From the NCBI RefSeq assembly GCF_000321225.1, contig NW_004450323.1:2442623-2506622 (forward strand): a DNA stretch of 64,000 nt, written 5' to 3'. Position numbers and translations under genes: made by a program. Positions 45,075-57,739 of the stretch are shown here, piece after piece. This stretch comes from Odobenus rosmarus divergens. Its lineage: Eukaryota; Chordata; Mammalia; Carnivora; Odobenidae. The number at the start of each line of letters is the position of its first letter. The stretch's first letter is position 1. The notes beneath the pieces are model-generated. The model saw nothing but the letters and a program-made list of their open reading frames with translations, ran no database searches and was not told the origin of the DNA.

Positions 45075-46875
45075 GCCAGCCCAGGCTTGCCAGCAGATGC
45101 TGTCTCCAGCCTGGGAAGCAGGTGTGTCCCACAGACACTCTTTTTTCCTGAAAGGATCCTAGAATCCATATCCTCCTTACCCCCAGCCCCAGCTCATGCA
45201 GCTTCCTTGGTCAGATTTGCTCTGTGAAAGGCATGTGCATGGAAGAGGCCCCTCAGCATTTTTTCCAGAGCCCTGTGAAACCTTGATAGAGACCTGCTTC
45301 CAAGAGTGAGGGCCTAACTCTGCTCCTGTAGCTTTAGTCCAGGAGAACCATGGGAACCCCCGCTCCTTCATCTTGCTGTCTCCATCCTCATTTCTCTTCA
45401 ATCCTGTTCCTCCCACCCCGCCTTCTACCATTTCCCCCAGTCCTCCAGAGATTAATGTGATAATTGCCATGCGTGCCTGTTTACGCAGGGAGTGGGTGCA
45501 CTCACCACCCCCAATTGGGCAGGTTCCCAAAGGAACACATTTCACGGTGTCAGGACTGGTACCGCTGAGCACTCCCTGTGCAGGTGGGCTGCCACCCCCG
45601 ACTGCTTTCTCTGTCTGTCATTACCCCTGTCACGTGCACATGTACGTGTGTGTGTGTCACTCGGGGAGTCGGCAGGTGAGAAAGACAGAGAGCGGCCAGC
45701 CTGCCAGTCGAGGGGCTTGTCTGAGTTGGGTGGGTGGAGAATCTGTACCTTCACTAAGAGGACATTGCCCCAAAGAAAAACACTCTTCTGTAATGGCTAA
45801 CAAAGAGTAGGTGTTCATGAATGGTGGGGAATGAAGACGCTGCTCAGGCATCCTTCTCTGAAGAGAGAAGCCTGGTTTATCCTTAGCTGCTCCACCACAG
45901 CAGGCTGGGCAGGGGAGGTTCCACTGTGAGACTCTTGGGCCAGAAGCCACTGAAACACGTTCAGAAAGCTGGGGGTCCCCTTCCCCAGCATCTTGCTCAG
46001 AGTACTTAGCATGGCTGCCTCCGATTCCTGAAGGAAGATGCGCAAGGGAAGGTAGAGTGTGATGATGCCACAGGCAAGCGGCTTGTCAGAGTCGCAGAAG
46101 CAGAAGGATTTGGAGACAGGAGCAGAGAACAACTGCTTCTCACCTTGGCAGCCCTAGCCCTTGTCCCCTCCGACTGTGACACAGACACATGGACTCTCGA
46201 GAGAAAACACAGTCACAACTCTGAGGTCGCACTGGCTACTTTGTCCTTGGCTTGCTGACTCCCACCTCACGTGGCTTCAGGGCACTTGCTCACTGGAGAG
46301 TTGTCGATTACTTTCTTCTTTTTTAATAATGATGAATCAGAAGGAGATTGAAGTTCTAACTAGCATCAGAAAGAACCTTGCCATTTTGGAGGAGGGAAAT
46401 TTGAAGTCCTTTGCCCCCTTCCTGCTGAGTTATGTCCCCTTGTCCTACTGGATTTGTCATTGATCCATTGACAGGCATGTGAGGTGAGGGTGAGGCCTCC
46501 TGGTGGGGCAAGATGGGAGGGGAGTAACCAGGAGGAAACCTGAGGGAGAGGAGAGAAGTGTAGAGGGTGCGGCAAGTCTATTAAAAGGTTGAATAATCTC
46601 GGGGAGCTGTCAAGCTGCCTTCTCCAGAAGAATCTTTATACCGTCAGTCATCTGTAATGACCCCCAGGGTATAGTGCCGCTGTCCCCCTAGCCTTTCTTT
46701 TTCTCCTTCTCTTCCCCTTCCTCCTCTTTTTCTCATCAAACAGGGACTGATGTCCTAGTGGATGACAGTTTTTCTTAAAAAACAATTCAGACAAACCTTG
46801 AGGGGAATATCAGAATGAACAGTTTTGGGGGGTACGTTTTAAGCACGAGAATTCTCTTATTCAAACTGGGGTCGT
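45075..46875. other. Unique intronic sequence
   Basis: 45440-45560 and 46585-46680 are repeat-free and compact. A degraded MIR/L2 terminus may lie at 45795-45835. Long overlapping frames in the GC-richer part (45373-46132) have no recognisable product. Confidence 0.4.
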
Positions 46876-46879
46876 GTAT

Positions 46880-46985
46880 TGGTTAGTTGACAAATACTGC
46901 ATGTGCCAGACACTTCACTAGGTACCAGGTATAGAAATGGACAGTTAAGTTTCTTGCCTTAAGGTGGGTTAAATCAAAGCCAAAG
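46880..46985 (-). repeat. L2 3' end, antisense
   Basis: 'tgcatgtgccagacacttca' and 'ctaggtaccaggtatagaaa' match the reversed L2 terminus. Confidence 0.7.
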
Positions 46986-46989
46986 CATT

Positions 46990-48305
46990 GTCACAACACA
47001 TGGCTAAAGAGACACTGTCTGTCCTTGTTTTTTTCTGGAAGAATTGAGGAGTGTGTTCCAGACTTTCGGTCCATTGGGGAGAGTCCTTTCATCCCTGCAT
47101 TTCACAGGCTGTATTTCCTCATATGTTAAAAGATTTCCTTCAAAAAAGGGGGTTTCATAATCCAGGCGGTATATGAAATGATATTGAAGTTAGTAATATT
47201 TCTTTCATGAGTCTTTTCACAGGCTAAGGGGAAAATATAATCTGTTGTGTTTCCTAAGTTCCTTTGGTTACTGAAGCTCATTTTCCACAGAACACATTAA
47301 CATCTTACAGATGACTAGCAAGGAGAAGAACACTATTTGGGAAATGCTCTTCACTCTACAGCCTCTCTGGCAAATCATCCCCCAACTGAAATTGCTCTAG
47401 CCATCCTTACACTGTAGCTCAGTCACTTCTGGGACCAAAGACACCTTAACAGCATGTTTCATCGTTGCCACTGCTGGCACCAACTGAGGTGTCTTGGCAG
47501 CTGAGCCCTGATCTGGGTGTTGGGAGCAGACTTGGTCCTTGCTGCCAAAGAATGCTGGGGGCGGGGGGCACTGGCTAAGCCATATAGTAGATGAAACTTG
47601 TTGGTCTGGTGCACCACTGGTGAGCCATCCAAGCTAACCAGTCTTTACAAAATGTTGCATTTGTAATCATGAATAAAGATATAGCTATTTATACAAGGGT
47701 CATGTAATCCATCCTTCAGCTTACAGGAAGGACCATGTCTTAACTGTCTCGGAAAAAACAGCTTCCTATGTTCATTAACATCCCTTGTGGCTGGCCCTCA
47801 ATGTCTAGTTCTTCTACATCTTCTTTCTGATAATCAGGAGCACTTTTCTCTGAGGTCTGGTCCACATCTTCTCTGCTTGCACGTAACTGACCAGACCTGG
47901 TTGAACTAAAGAGTTAGATCTTACGCACACTGAAATTGGCAGATCCCCACCTTTGCCCCATCCAGTTCAGCAGGTGTTTGTTTTTAATTTATATTCTGCT
48001 TCATTTGCAGTCACCTGTCTCTGAACAGTGTGGGGACAAGACGAAAGACACAAGTTTGGTGAAAGAGGTTGCCTTAAAAGCTATTTTTAATGGAAAAATC
48101 TACTATGCGGTGATAGCTTCCACGATCAGTGGGAAGCTATATTCTGTGTACTGACATATTTGAATGGGAGACAGAAGGAAAATTAGGTAATTTTGAGAGA
48201 AAAGATAGAATGCCCTAGAAATCCACAGAAAGCATGAGAACAATGAGTCAAAATATGTTTGCAAAGTTGAGTAGTGAGAGGGAGAAAAAGGTAAATCACA
48301 GGGAC
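46990..48305. other. Unique intronic sequence with an acceptor-like site and a hairpin
   Basis: At 47980-48010 a T-rich run ends in 'catttgcag', a good 3' splice-site match followed by an open frame to 48154, but no known CACNA1E exon fits. 48113-48140 forms a hairpin: ATAGCTTCC, ten-base loop, GGAAGCTAT. Confidence 0.4.
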
Positions 48306-48309
48306 AAAG

Positions 48310-48465
48310 AAGCATTTTGCCATAGAAATTCTGAGTTCAGATCTTAATTTTACTAATTTAGCCTGTGAATTTTAGGCATGGCATTTGACTTTGGCCTAGT
48401 TTCTCCAGTGAACTGAGAATAAAATATCTTTTAACTGTTTCAAATGGGTATTAAAGTTTGCGTGT
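48310..48465 (+). repeat. MIR SINE, sense
   Basis: 'aaattctgagttcagatctt', 'aggcatggcatttgactttg' and 'gtttctccagtgaactgaga' follow MIR order. Confidence 0.7.
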
Positions 48466-48469
48466 GAGG

Positions 48470-49100
48470 GGCCGGTGTGGGAATGGGAGGATTTCAAAGC
48501 CCTGCATAGTAAAATGTGATTCAAGGAGACTATTTAGAAAGATTTGGAGTGGATATTATGGGGAGAGAGAGTCAAAGTGAAGTTTAGTTGAGAGGCTCAA
48601 GTGTTAGAGTTTTCAAAATGTTCCCAAACTGTTTCTAGATCCTAATAAGGCACCATTCCAAGAGTTGCTGCCTTTGGCTAAGCCATGTGGTATAATCCTC
48701 CCTCAACCCCCCACCATTCAAGGGCCTTGCATCTCACTTATAGTATAAAAATCCAGAATATGAATTGCCAAGCACTTTTCACTTCACTGTGTGTTAGCAT
48801 TAGAGAGAGAGAGGAAGAGATCGCTCTTCAGATTGAATCCTTGTTCTGTCCAGAGCCTTGCTGGGGCCAAGCCTGAGCCTGCTCTGTACTATTGGACTAT
48901 GATAGAAGAAAGCAAGCCAGAGCTGAGGATCAAGGGCTGAGCAGGATGTGGATGACACTAAGGTCTTCCAAGCAGCCCTGTCAAGGCTCTCGCCAGCATC
49001 CATGGAATAGACTGATAGACCTAGCTTGCCTCTGACTTGTTGAGAATTTGTCTGATTTAGACTCCAAAAGCTTGGAACTGACATCACTAAACACTATAAA
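48470..49100. other. Unique intronic sequence
   Basis: I recognise no repeat, coding or RNA feature. Confidence 0.4.
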
Positions 49101-49104
49101 ACCT

Positions 49105-49230
49105 GTAATTGTTTGCATGATCTTGGAAAAGTACTTGACCTCTCTGGATTCAGTTATCTCAGCTGTTAAGTGAGGGTTTTCGACAATTCCTACTCAGGAT
49201 CTCGTGTGAGGCTCATGCAGTGTCCTTTCC
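49105..49230 (+). repeat. MIR SINE core, sense, 180 bp upstream of the exon
   Basis: 'gatcttggaaaagtacttga', 'cctctctggattcagttatc' and 'ctcagctgttaagtgagggt' follow MIR order. Confidence 0.75.
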
Positions 49231-49337
49231 TCTGTACATGGTGGAATATGAGTTAACCCACAGTAACACCAAATTGGGAATGAAGCAGGCAGTGTTAATT
49301 GTATTGCCCTGTGCTTGCTGTATCACCATATATGTGA

Positions 49338-49519
<182 letters not shown>

Positions 49520-49589
49520 CAGACGTTCCTCTCTCCTCTTAACTTCTTTACAACTGTAAACCAATGCTCCTGACTACCGACCAATTCAT

Positions 49590-49900
49590 TCATCTAATGT
49601 TCGTTTAGAAGACATCTACTGAGCAGCCCCAATGTGCCAAGTGCTACTCTAGCAGCTGCGGATACAGTAGTGAACATTGTTCTAATCATGTTTATTTTTC
49701 TTAGGAGTTAAAAAGTATTTAAACCACGTGCAACATTGAACATGATATCTAGTGAGAGTTCATGTATCCATCCATCCTTTCATTCAGTCATTGAACAGTC
49801 ATAGACCTTCTTTGTCAAACACGTGCTGGTTGCGAGGGATATAAAGTTGAATAAGATGTAATCTTTACCTTCAAATGTTATTATTCTGTCATGTATTGAA
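49590..49900 (-). repeat. L2 3'-end fragments, antisense
   Basis: Two restarts of the reversed L2 terminus: 'atctactgagcagccccaat' near 49612 and 'catcctttcattcagtcatt' near 49773. They may be two old insertions. Confidence 0.65.
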
Positions 49901-49934
49901 CATCAAACCCCATATTTGTAGCTTGGATTAGTGT

Positions 49935-50460
49935 ACCTCAGTCAGCAAGTACTCAGTGTCCAGTGCCATGGTAAACATTGCAAAGACCACACAAAGTCTC
50001 AGGCATGGTTCCTGTCCTTAAGAAAATTGTACTTTGTGGGGCACCTGGGTGGCTCAGTTGGTTAAGTGTCCCACTCTTGATTTCAGCTGGGGTCATGATC
50101 TTAGCGTAATGGGATTGAGCCCTGCATCAGGCTCTGTGCTCAGCATGGAGTCTGCGTGGGATTCTTTCTCTCTCTCCCTCTGTCCCCCCCCCACTCTCTC
50201 TCTCTCAATAAATAAATAAAATCTTTAAGAAAAAAGGAAATTATATTTTGTAGACAGGACAACACACTTGAAACAGGGAATGGAAATTCTTTTACTTACT
50301 AATATAAGCTATAGATCATTTTGTGGAAGGAACAAATCTATTTAGTCTGAAGTTACCAGGAATGGTTTCATAAAGGACTGGGCTTTTGCTTGGATGTACA
50401 AGATGTAATAGGATAAAATAGAATATATGTGAGTGAACATTCCAGGAAGGAGAGCACCAC
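49935..50460 (-). repeat. L2 LINE, antisense, split by a sense Can-SINE
   Basis: 'tactcagtgtccagtgccat' and 'ggttcctgtccttaagaaaa' precede the SINE; 'agacaggacaacacacttga' and 'gaacattccaggaaggagag' continue after it in reversed L2 order. Confidence 0.7.
50038..50236 (+). mobile_element. Can-SINE, sense, full length, 524 bp downstream of the exon
   Basis: The + strand reads the tRNA-like head directly ('gggcacctgggtggctcagt', then 'ttggttaagtgtcccactct'), then a CT-rich tract and 'caataaataaataaaatctt'. Direct repeats gaaaattgtactttgt (50022) and gaaattatattttgt (50237) flank it. It is one of only two Can-SINEs here in the same orientation as the gene and belongs to the older 'ACTCTTGATTTC' subtype. 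Confidence 0.96.
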
Positions 50461-50464
50461 ACCA

Positions 50465-51408
50465 TAAGCAAAATTGAAGAAATGGGACTCATCTTATAGT
50501 GGGAAAAGAATGTTATGCAACCTGACTTATCTAGAGCTGATACTTTACTTTGGGAAATGAAAAGTATAAAATTAGGGCTATTACAGGGGTCAATTTTAGA
50601 GGGTCTTAGATTTTTCTAAGCAAAACTGGACTTAATTTCTTCTCTGAGTAGCGTAAGTTCTTCAAGTGGAAATTAGATGGTGGTGCTTCTGTTTCAGCAT
50701 AGCAGATTGAACCAAGTTTGTCATGTCTTGTAACGCTACTAACACAGGAAATAAATTTTAAGAAGGGCATAGTGATAGAACAAGAGAGGAAATGACAAAG
50801 ATGAGAGATGTCAATAAAAGTTTTGAAGGCAGAGAGTAAATGGTAACTTATCTAGTGGTGGGAAAGCTGAGGTTTAATTGCCTTTGGTGAGGAATGCCAA
50901 TTAAAAGGCAAAATGATTGTCCTTCAGAACCTTCCACAGTCCTGGAGAGGCTCGGGAATTGAAGGTACCACGTATATCTGAGAGATGAAGTATGGATGGC
51001 ACTAAAAACAAGAGGATTGGTCAAAAGTCCTCGTAAGGAACACTTAGATGCCCTCTTGCCCAACACCTTAGATCTCTACCCCCAAACACTTCTGACAGGT
51101 ATCTGCCCTGCCCAACCCCCCCCCCCCAGCAAAAGTCAGAAGACATCCTGTCCCTGTAGAGGCTGAATCAGAAATTTGCAATGGTAACATCAGGGACTTC
51201 TGAGGGTAGGGGTGATATGTTGTAGTGAAGTCCACAAACTGAACATTATGCTGCCAGCCCACATCTACTGTTGACTCCCAAAAGTGGATCAATCTGGTAA
51301 GGGTTAGTAGGATTCCTCTGTGGGGAAACTGTCCATCTTAAGAATCTTATGTATGTTGGTATCTGTGGATGGACAGAGAAATGGCTCCCACCCATCACCC
51401 TCAGTGAG
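50465..51408. other. Unique intronic sequence
   Basis: A run of twelve C residues at 51116-51127 is the only low-complexity feature. Confidence 0.4.
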
Positions 51409-51411
51409 GCT

Positions 51412-51872
51412 CCTATTAGTTTCCTATGGCTGCTGCAACAAATTAACACAACTAGATGGCTTTACACTATGAAAGAAATTAATTCTCTCACAGTTCTGGA
51501 GGCTAGAGATCCAAAATCTGGCAGGGCATTACTCCCTGTGAGGGCTCAAGGGAGAATTTATTTCCTTCCTCTTCCAGTCCCTGGTGACTCCGAGTATTCC
51601 TTGGCTAGTGGCTGCATTACCCTGGTCTCTTCCTCTGTGGTCAAATTGCCTCCTTCTCTTTTGTCTAAAATCTCCCTGGGCCTCTTTCTTATGAGGATAC
51701 TTGTCACTGGCTTTAGGGTCACTTGTGTATTCCAGGGTGACCTCTTCATTTCAAGACCCTTAACTTAATTGCATCTGCAAGGACTCTTTTTCCAAATAAG
51801 GTAACATTCATAGGATCCAGGAATTAGGTTGTGGACATATTTTTTTTTGGCAGGGGCATTCAACCCACCACA
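51412..51872 (-). mobile_element. Solo LTR of an ancient MaLR (MLT1-like) retrotransposon, antisense
   Basis: Reversed LTR landmarks in order: 'ctattagtttcctatggctg', 'tctcacagttctggaggcta', 'ttccttggctagtggctgca', 'ttaattgcatctgcaaggac', 'ttttccaaataaggtaacat' and the terminal 'cattcaacccaccaca'. About 460 bp, near full length. No internal sequence follows. Confidence 0.88.
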
Positions 51873-51879
51873 CCCATCA

Positions 51880-52440
51880 TTCTAGAAGCTGCAGCTATAC
51901 ACAAGAGTTTCCAGTAAGACTTTTGAGACTTGCTCTTAAATATTAATGCACAGCTAGAGATCATCAGCATTTGAAGAAAATGTCCAAAACAAAAGACACA
52001 AACAAAATAACACATAGAAAAAAGGATTTAGAGGGAATATGAATGATGCAGGGAGCAAAAGATTTAAAAAGCATGATTGATATCAGCAGAGATAGAAGAG
52101 AAATAATTTTATCCACAAAATAACATTGCTATTTAAAAAGGAAAATTTAGCCATTAAGAAGAGTCCTTGGGGATTAATGTAAAATAAATAATGTAAAATT
52201 TACATTAATGTAACATGAATTAATGTAAAAATGTAAACATGTAATGAAAATAATGAGGTAGTAAATGGTTGGAATATGAAATTAATGAAATCACCTAGAA
52301 AGTAGAACAAAAATAAGAAAATCAAAGGGTTTGTCCATCATTCAACTATTAAGAGTTCCATAAAGAGAACAGGGAAGTGGAGAGAGAGGAATTTACAAAG
52401 AAAAATACTAAAAATATTTCCAGAATCAGTAAACACACCT
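51880..52440. other. AT-rich intronic sequence with repeated taatgtaaa words
   Basis: Between 52172 and 52245 the word aatgtaa recurs, and TAATGTAAA (52189-52197) pairs with TTTACATTA (52199-52207) around one base. Confidence 0.45.
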
Positions 52441-52444
52441 TGCC

Positions 52445-52765
52445 AGAGTAAAAGGTCTGTGGAAACATGTGCAAGGATATTCTTTCCAGCAGTGGTTTTT
52501 GGTGATGGGGAGTTGGAGAACCTGGACATCCATAATTGGGAGGGTAGATAGGTAAGCTGTTGGATGCATACCATGACATACTAGCCTAGTTAGGAGCAAA
52601 AAATACCATATACACATGACAACATAGAGTAATTTAAAAGCATAGTTTAGTGAAAACAAGAAGAAATAGCATGGTATAATACCATCCACATAAATAAAAA
52701 ATACATGCACACACAATACATAGTTTGTAAGAATGCATTCAAATAAAAAGTATACATTGAATACA
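52445..52765 (+). repeat. Old L1 3' region, sense
   Basis: 'gtgcaaggatattctttcca', 'gaacctggacatccataatt', 'catgacaacatagagtaatt' and 'agcatggtataataccatcc' follow the ancient L1 ORF2-end/3' UTR order. Confidence 0.7.
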
Positions 52766-52794
52766 GGTTTCTCTTGCTATCTGAAAGTAAAACA

Positions 52795-53735
52795 TTCTTT
52801 GTTTTTTACTGAAATATAATTAAAATACAATGTTAAATTAGTTTCAGATGTACAACCTATTGATTTGACAATTCTGTACATTACCTGGTGCTTACCATGT
52901 AGTCACCATCTGTCACCATACAACATTATTACAGTATTATTGATTACATTCCCTAAACTGTACTATTTGGCTTCATGGTTTATTTTATAACTAGAAGTTT
53001 GTAACTCAGTCCTTTTATCATTTTGCCCATCCCCCCACTCACTTCCCCTCTCTGGCAACCACCAGTTCTTTGTATTTAAGAATTTGGTTTTTGTTTGTTC
53101 ATTTATTTTTTATACTCCACATATAATTGAAATCATATTGTATTTGTCTTTCTCTTTCTGGCTTATTTCACTTAGCATAATACCCTCTAGGTCCATCTGT
53201 GTTGTCACAAATGACAAGACCTCATTCTTTTGAATGAAAAAGTAATATTCCATTGTCTATATATACCACATCTTCTTTATCTATTTCTCTCTGGCTGGAC
53301 ACTTGTGTTGTTTCCATATCTTTGCTATTGCAAATAGTGCTACTGTAAGCATAGGGGTGCTTATATCTTTTTAAATTAGTGTTTTTGTTTTCTTTGCATA
53401 AATACCTAGTAGTGAAATAATGGATCATATGGTATTTCTATTTTTAAAATTTTGAGGAACCTATACGGTTTTCCACAGTAGTTGCTCCAACTTACAGTCC
53501 TACCAACAGTATATGAGGGTTCCCTTTTTTCCATGTTCTCACCAACACATATTTCTTATCCTTTTGCTACTATCCATTCTGATATGATATGTGTGATATG
53601 ATATCTCATTGTGTTTTTGATTTTCATTTCTTTGATTAGTGATGTTGAGCATCTTTTCGTGGGTCTGTTGGCCATCTGTGCATTGTCTTTAGACAAATGT
53701 CTATTCAGGTCCTCTGTCCATTTTTTTAGTATGAT
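52795..53735 (-). repeat. Old L1, antisense (3' UTR and ORF2 end)
   Basis: Reversed L1 landmarks in order: 'ttagtttcagatgtacaacc', 'cctctctggcaaccaccagt', 'ggcttatttcacttagcata', 'aagtaatattccattgtcta', 'acaacttacagtcctacca'-like sequence near 53489 and 'tctttgattagtgatgttga'. About 940 bp and decayed. Confidence 0.88.
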
Positions 53736-54079
53736 TTTTTGGGTTTTTTTTTGTGGTGTTGAATTGAAAGTAGAGCATTCTTATGAAACCTTTCATAAAC
53801 CAATATGACATGAAGCAAAGAAGCAATTACCAATTCATAAAGGCAAAAATGCTCTTTGGATTTTTTTTCAGTTGTTGAAAATAGGTACTAATGTAGGTTT
53901 TTCATGAAAGTGAAGTGGTGTAAAATGAAATTTCAAATACTCAGGGAAACCAGTATATTGTATTGGTAATTTGTATGGCAGAGAGATGGGAGGCAGGTAT
54001 AGAGAGAGATAAAAGGAAACAAATGAATTTAATTAATTAAAAAAAATGCCCACTGAGCACTTGACACAACTAATGAAAA

Positions 54080-55210
54080 GAGACCACAGCAAGATAAAGT
54101 CATCATAAAATTTCAGAGCCTCTGAATAAAGATAATATTCTAAAAGCTTCTGGTTATTGGAAAGGTGATATATTTTGCCAATGAAAAATCAGGAATTAGG
54201 GCGGCTTTGGGTTTCTCATTGATACTGAAAGTTAGAAATGAACAGAGAAGTTCCTAAAACTTTTTGAAGGAAAAAAAATTTCCAAGGTGGAATTCTATAC
54301 CCAGCCAAAATAGCAATAATTTGTGAGAATGGAATAGCAGTATTTTGGGACACTCTTTCTGAAGTTACTGGAGAATGTGAGTCACTAATTCCTAGAAATA
54401 AGGAATTAATTGAAGAATGAGAAGGACATGATATTCATGCAAACAAGGGATTCAATAGAGGAGAGAGGCAAAGGGGATTCCAAGATGATGATGAGGGGAA
54501 GTCTACCATGACAGCTGTCGGAATGCCTAGAGAGCAGCAAGTTCAGATTTGAATAGGGTGGTAGAGAGCTCTAAGAGTAATAGCTTTATGGAAATAATGA
54601 AACAAGTATATTCCCTGACATATATTCAGAAAAGTTTAATGGTTTTGTGAAGATTATATTTAATTATATTTATAAAATATATACAAATATGTTTGCATTA
54701 TATATAAACATTATATATTCACATATGTATTTGTATGCACATACCTCCATCTAAGCAATTCCATAAAATACAAAAGGGTTACCACTAAAGGAATATAAGC
54801 ATAGTAAGTTTTCTCTGCAGCTGTCAACCGGATTTTCATTGTTAACACTGGATTGTGAGATGGCCCCTTATGGTGCTATAATTGCCTTGAGAGAAAGGGG
54901 GAAGGTAAATATGGGGAGGGAGAGGGAACGTCACAGACTAAAATCTTAGTTTTCACAGTAAGAGTCTTTAAGCAGTATCTAAAATTGAAAGATAAAGAAA
55001 TAGCAGTTGTGTAAGTATAATACTCAGAAAATTGGAAATGAATACCAGAAAAAAAATACAGGTAAAAATTACAAGTGATGGTTTCTGGGGAATGAGAATT
55101 AGGGGTGGGGAGGGGTGAGGCAGTGGATGGCTATCTCTTCATGATAAGTCTTTTTAAAATATTTGACTTTAAAACTCAATGTGTATCACTTTAAGAAAAA
55201 TAGAAATACA
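54080..55210 (+). repeat. Old L1/HAL1-like sequence, sense
   Basis: 'ggaattctatacccagccaa' near 54289 is a hallmark of old L1/HAL1 copies, and 55060-55210 ('gatggtttctggggaatgag', 'tgataagtctttttaaaata') resembles an L1M 3' UTR. The part between is AT-rich and unassigned. Confidence 0.5.
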
Positions 55211-55214
55211 ATTT

Positions 55215-55990
55215 TAAAGTAAAAATGCTGCAATTACATAAAGTATAGGATGAAAGGAGTATATAAGACCATTCATCTAGCGTCAGTGGGGGAAGGATTG
55301 GCATGGAGAGAGACCAAATTCACTAGGATTAAGGAGGAAACAACCATACTAGTCCAAGTATGTGGTACTGAGAGCCTGTGGTGACTTGTGAAATGGTTAT
55401 GAAGTAAAATCAGGGGACATTGTGAAGGCGTTTATAATACTGTGTATCTTGAGTGGAAAGTTCTAAGACACAATGGGACTTCTTATATATGTACTCATTC
55501 AGTGAGGGTTCATTGGCATCCTTTATGTGCAGGCACTGCTCTAGGTAATTCACTTCATATAGCCTGTACCTACACCTCATATGCTCTCTCTCAATGACTA
55601 CTTACTCAAGAGGACTGACCACCGACTTCATTCTTCTTGTATTTCTACAGAGGGAATATCTCTTATTTATGTAATCTTACTTGATCTTTATCCGTACTTG
55701 TTTCCAAAGTGTGTCCGTGTGTTAATTTAGAAAATTCAAGTCCTGTTCTTACTATTTGAAAAGGGAGAAAAGTAGATGCCATGCTAACAAATCATTGGTG
55801 TTCCAGAAAAGGCTTCAATATGGGTTCAAGATATATTTTAACAGAACTGACATAGGACAGAGCACTGCCCTCCAGGACAATTCTTACATCTAACTGTATG
55901 CACTCTGATGGACCAGCTCTGGTTTGGAGTCATACCTTTTAGTTCTCCTGCATCCTTCTCCAGATGGGAAAGAGTGGCACGTTGGGGTAA
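55215..55990. other. Mostly unique intronic sequence
   Basis: A short reversed L2/MIR terminus lies at 55495-55570 ('catcctttatgtgcaggcac'). Nothing else is recognised. Confidence 0.4.
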
Positions 55991-55994
55991 GCAT

Positions 55995-56130
55995 GGTCTT
56001 TGGCATGTGACAGTCATGAGTGCAACCCTTATCTTGCCACTTACCAGCATTGTACATCTGGACCAGTTACTCTGAGCCCACTTCCTCCTCTGTGAAATGG
56101 GATAGCATTGTCTCTCATAGGCAGAGGCCT
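55995..56130 (+). repeat. MIR SINE, sense
   Basis: 'cttgccacttaccagcattg', 'ctggaccagttactctgagc' and 'cttcctcctctgtgaaatgg' follow MIR order. Confidence 0.8.
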
Positions 56131-56134
56131 AGCC

Positions 56135-57735
56135 CGGGGTCTGGGATGGAGCAGCCATTAGCTCTTATAACCTTTGATAATATTGACATTCATTTTCTCC
56201 ACCTGTTACATCTAAGTGACTGTCATCTGAGTAGCAGCCTGTGATGTTTGGCTTGAATTGGCTTTGAGGCCATTGGCTCCTCTCTGATGGGGAGACAGCC
56301 TCCTCAGGTTGGGAGATGAAACAGACCTGGAATGGCATATGTCTCCTTAGTGCTCTGGAGAAGCCTAGGAAGTGACAACAGCAGCTGGGAACAGCTGGTG
56401 TGAACAAATTCTGACATTTAAAGGAGTGTTAACAATAGGGGCCTTACAGGCTAGGACTGAAATATTTCTGTCCCGGTTTCTTTTTCACATTCTGATGCTC
56501 AACACCTAAGGGGTTTTACCGGTGTCTGCAGAGGGTTCAGCAGCAGCTAGTTCTGTGTATAAAGGGGCCAAGGAAGCTCCGTTCTGCTTGGTCTGGTTCT
56601 CACATGCCTCTGGATGAGGGGATGTTGGCTTTCTCTTTGGAGGAAGTGTTTGGTTGGGAGTTGCACTTGAGAGCCAGAGAAAAGCTCTGATGTTTTATTT
56701 CCAGGGGACATGTTCCCTGTGCCCTGTAGGCAGTTCGAATGTTATGTGCCCAAGGCTTTTCTAAAGCAGAGAAAGAAGGCAGTGGAAGGAGGAGCCTCTG
56801 TGCTGGCAAGTGACAAGATGAGTCTGGGCAAGAGGGGGCAGGTAGCCAACACCAGTGCTCGTGGCCCACAGGACACTCAGTGTGGAAATGGCTGAGGCAC
56901 CCATCTCAGGGCCAGGGGACTCAGGGAGGGGAGGGCTGTCAGCTTCGGTGTATTTAAAGAGGAAGTATGGATAGAAGCATTGCAGCATTTTTACTAGTCT
57001 CGGGGGAAATGGGATTTGATGAAAACTATTAGCTTAGGCTTGAAGAGAAGCAGAGCTTCCTGTCTCCATGGAAACAAACCAGGGCCGCATAAGCACAGGG
57101 CTGCAGGGCAGAAGGCTCACACAAACAGAAAATGACCCTGAGCTAGTCCGTTGCCTACATCCACTGCTCCCAGGGCTTCTGGAGAGAGGGGAAGGTGGGC
57201 TTGGGGGAGTAGTTGTATTGTCTCCAAACTGGGACGGGAACAGCCAGGCCAGAGACTGCTTACAAATGCACATGGGGAGCAATTGGAAACCTCATGTATA
57301 TAAAGCATATCATAGTTTTCAAAGCTTCTTTGCTTCCATGTATATTTTAAATATACCAGGTGGCCTCCATTCAGGGACAATAGCACTCAACGTGACACAA
57401 CTAGAGAAAGGCTGCCAACGGTTAGCCTAGAATATCGCCCTGTCCATACAGACTTTGGTGCAAGTTTTAATCTGTACAAGCATGGACACACACACTTACA
57501 CACACTGGTCTTCAGGTAAACAACATGGCCTGGTACATACAAGTAGAAAATGCCAAGACCCACTGTCAAGGTCCTGTTGCCCTAAGGACTAATGGGGAAT
57601 GGTGAGCTTTCCATATTAGAGGAGGAATTCTTCTGGTTGCATCTCTTATGGGAATGGAGTGGCTCCTATAACAAGCAAGGGGACAGTTGTCTGTCTGTCT
57701 TGACACCAAACTGAGTTGCTGAGTGGGTTTGACAA
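56135..57735. other. Unique intronic sequence
   Basis: I recognise no repeat or gene. Several overlapping short frames near 56700-57430 on both strands have no recognisable product. Confidence 0.4.
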
Positions 57736-57739
57736 TTTA

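Noticed and set aside
46160..46465. Possible exon around a 100-codon frame
   Set aside because: No acceptor or donor of quality and no resemblance to any Cav segment.
50038..50110. tRNA-like sequence
   Set aside because: It is the tRNA-derived head of a Can-SINE, not a functional tRNA gene; no cloverleaf 3' half is retained.
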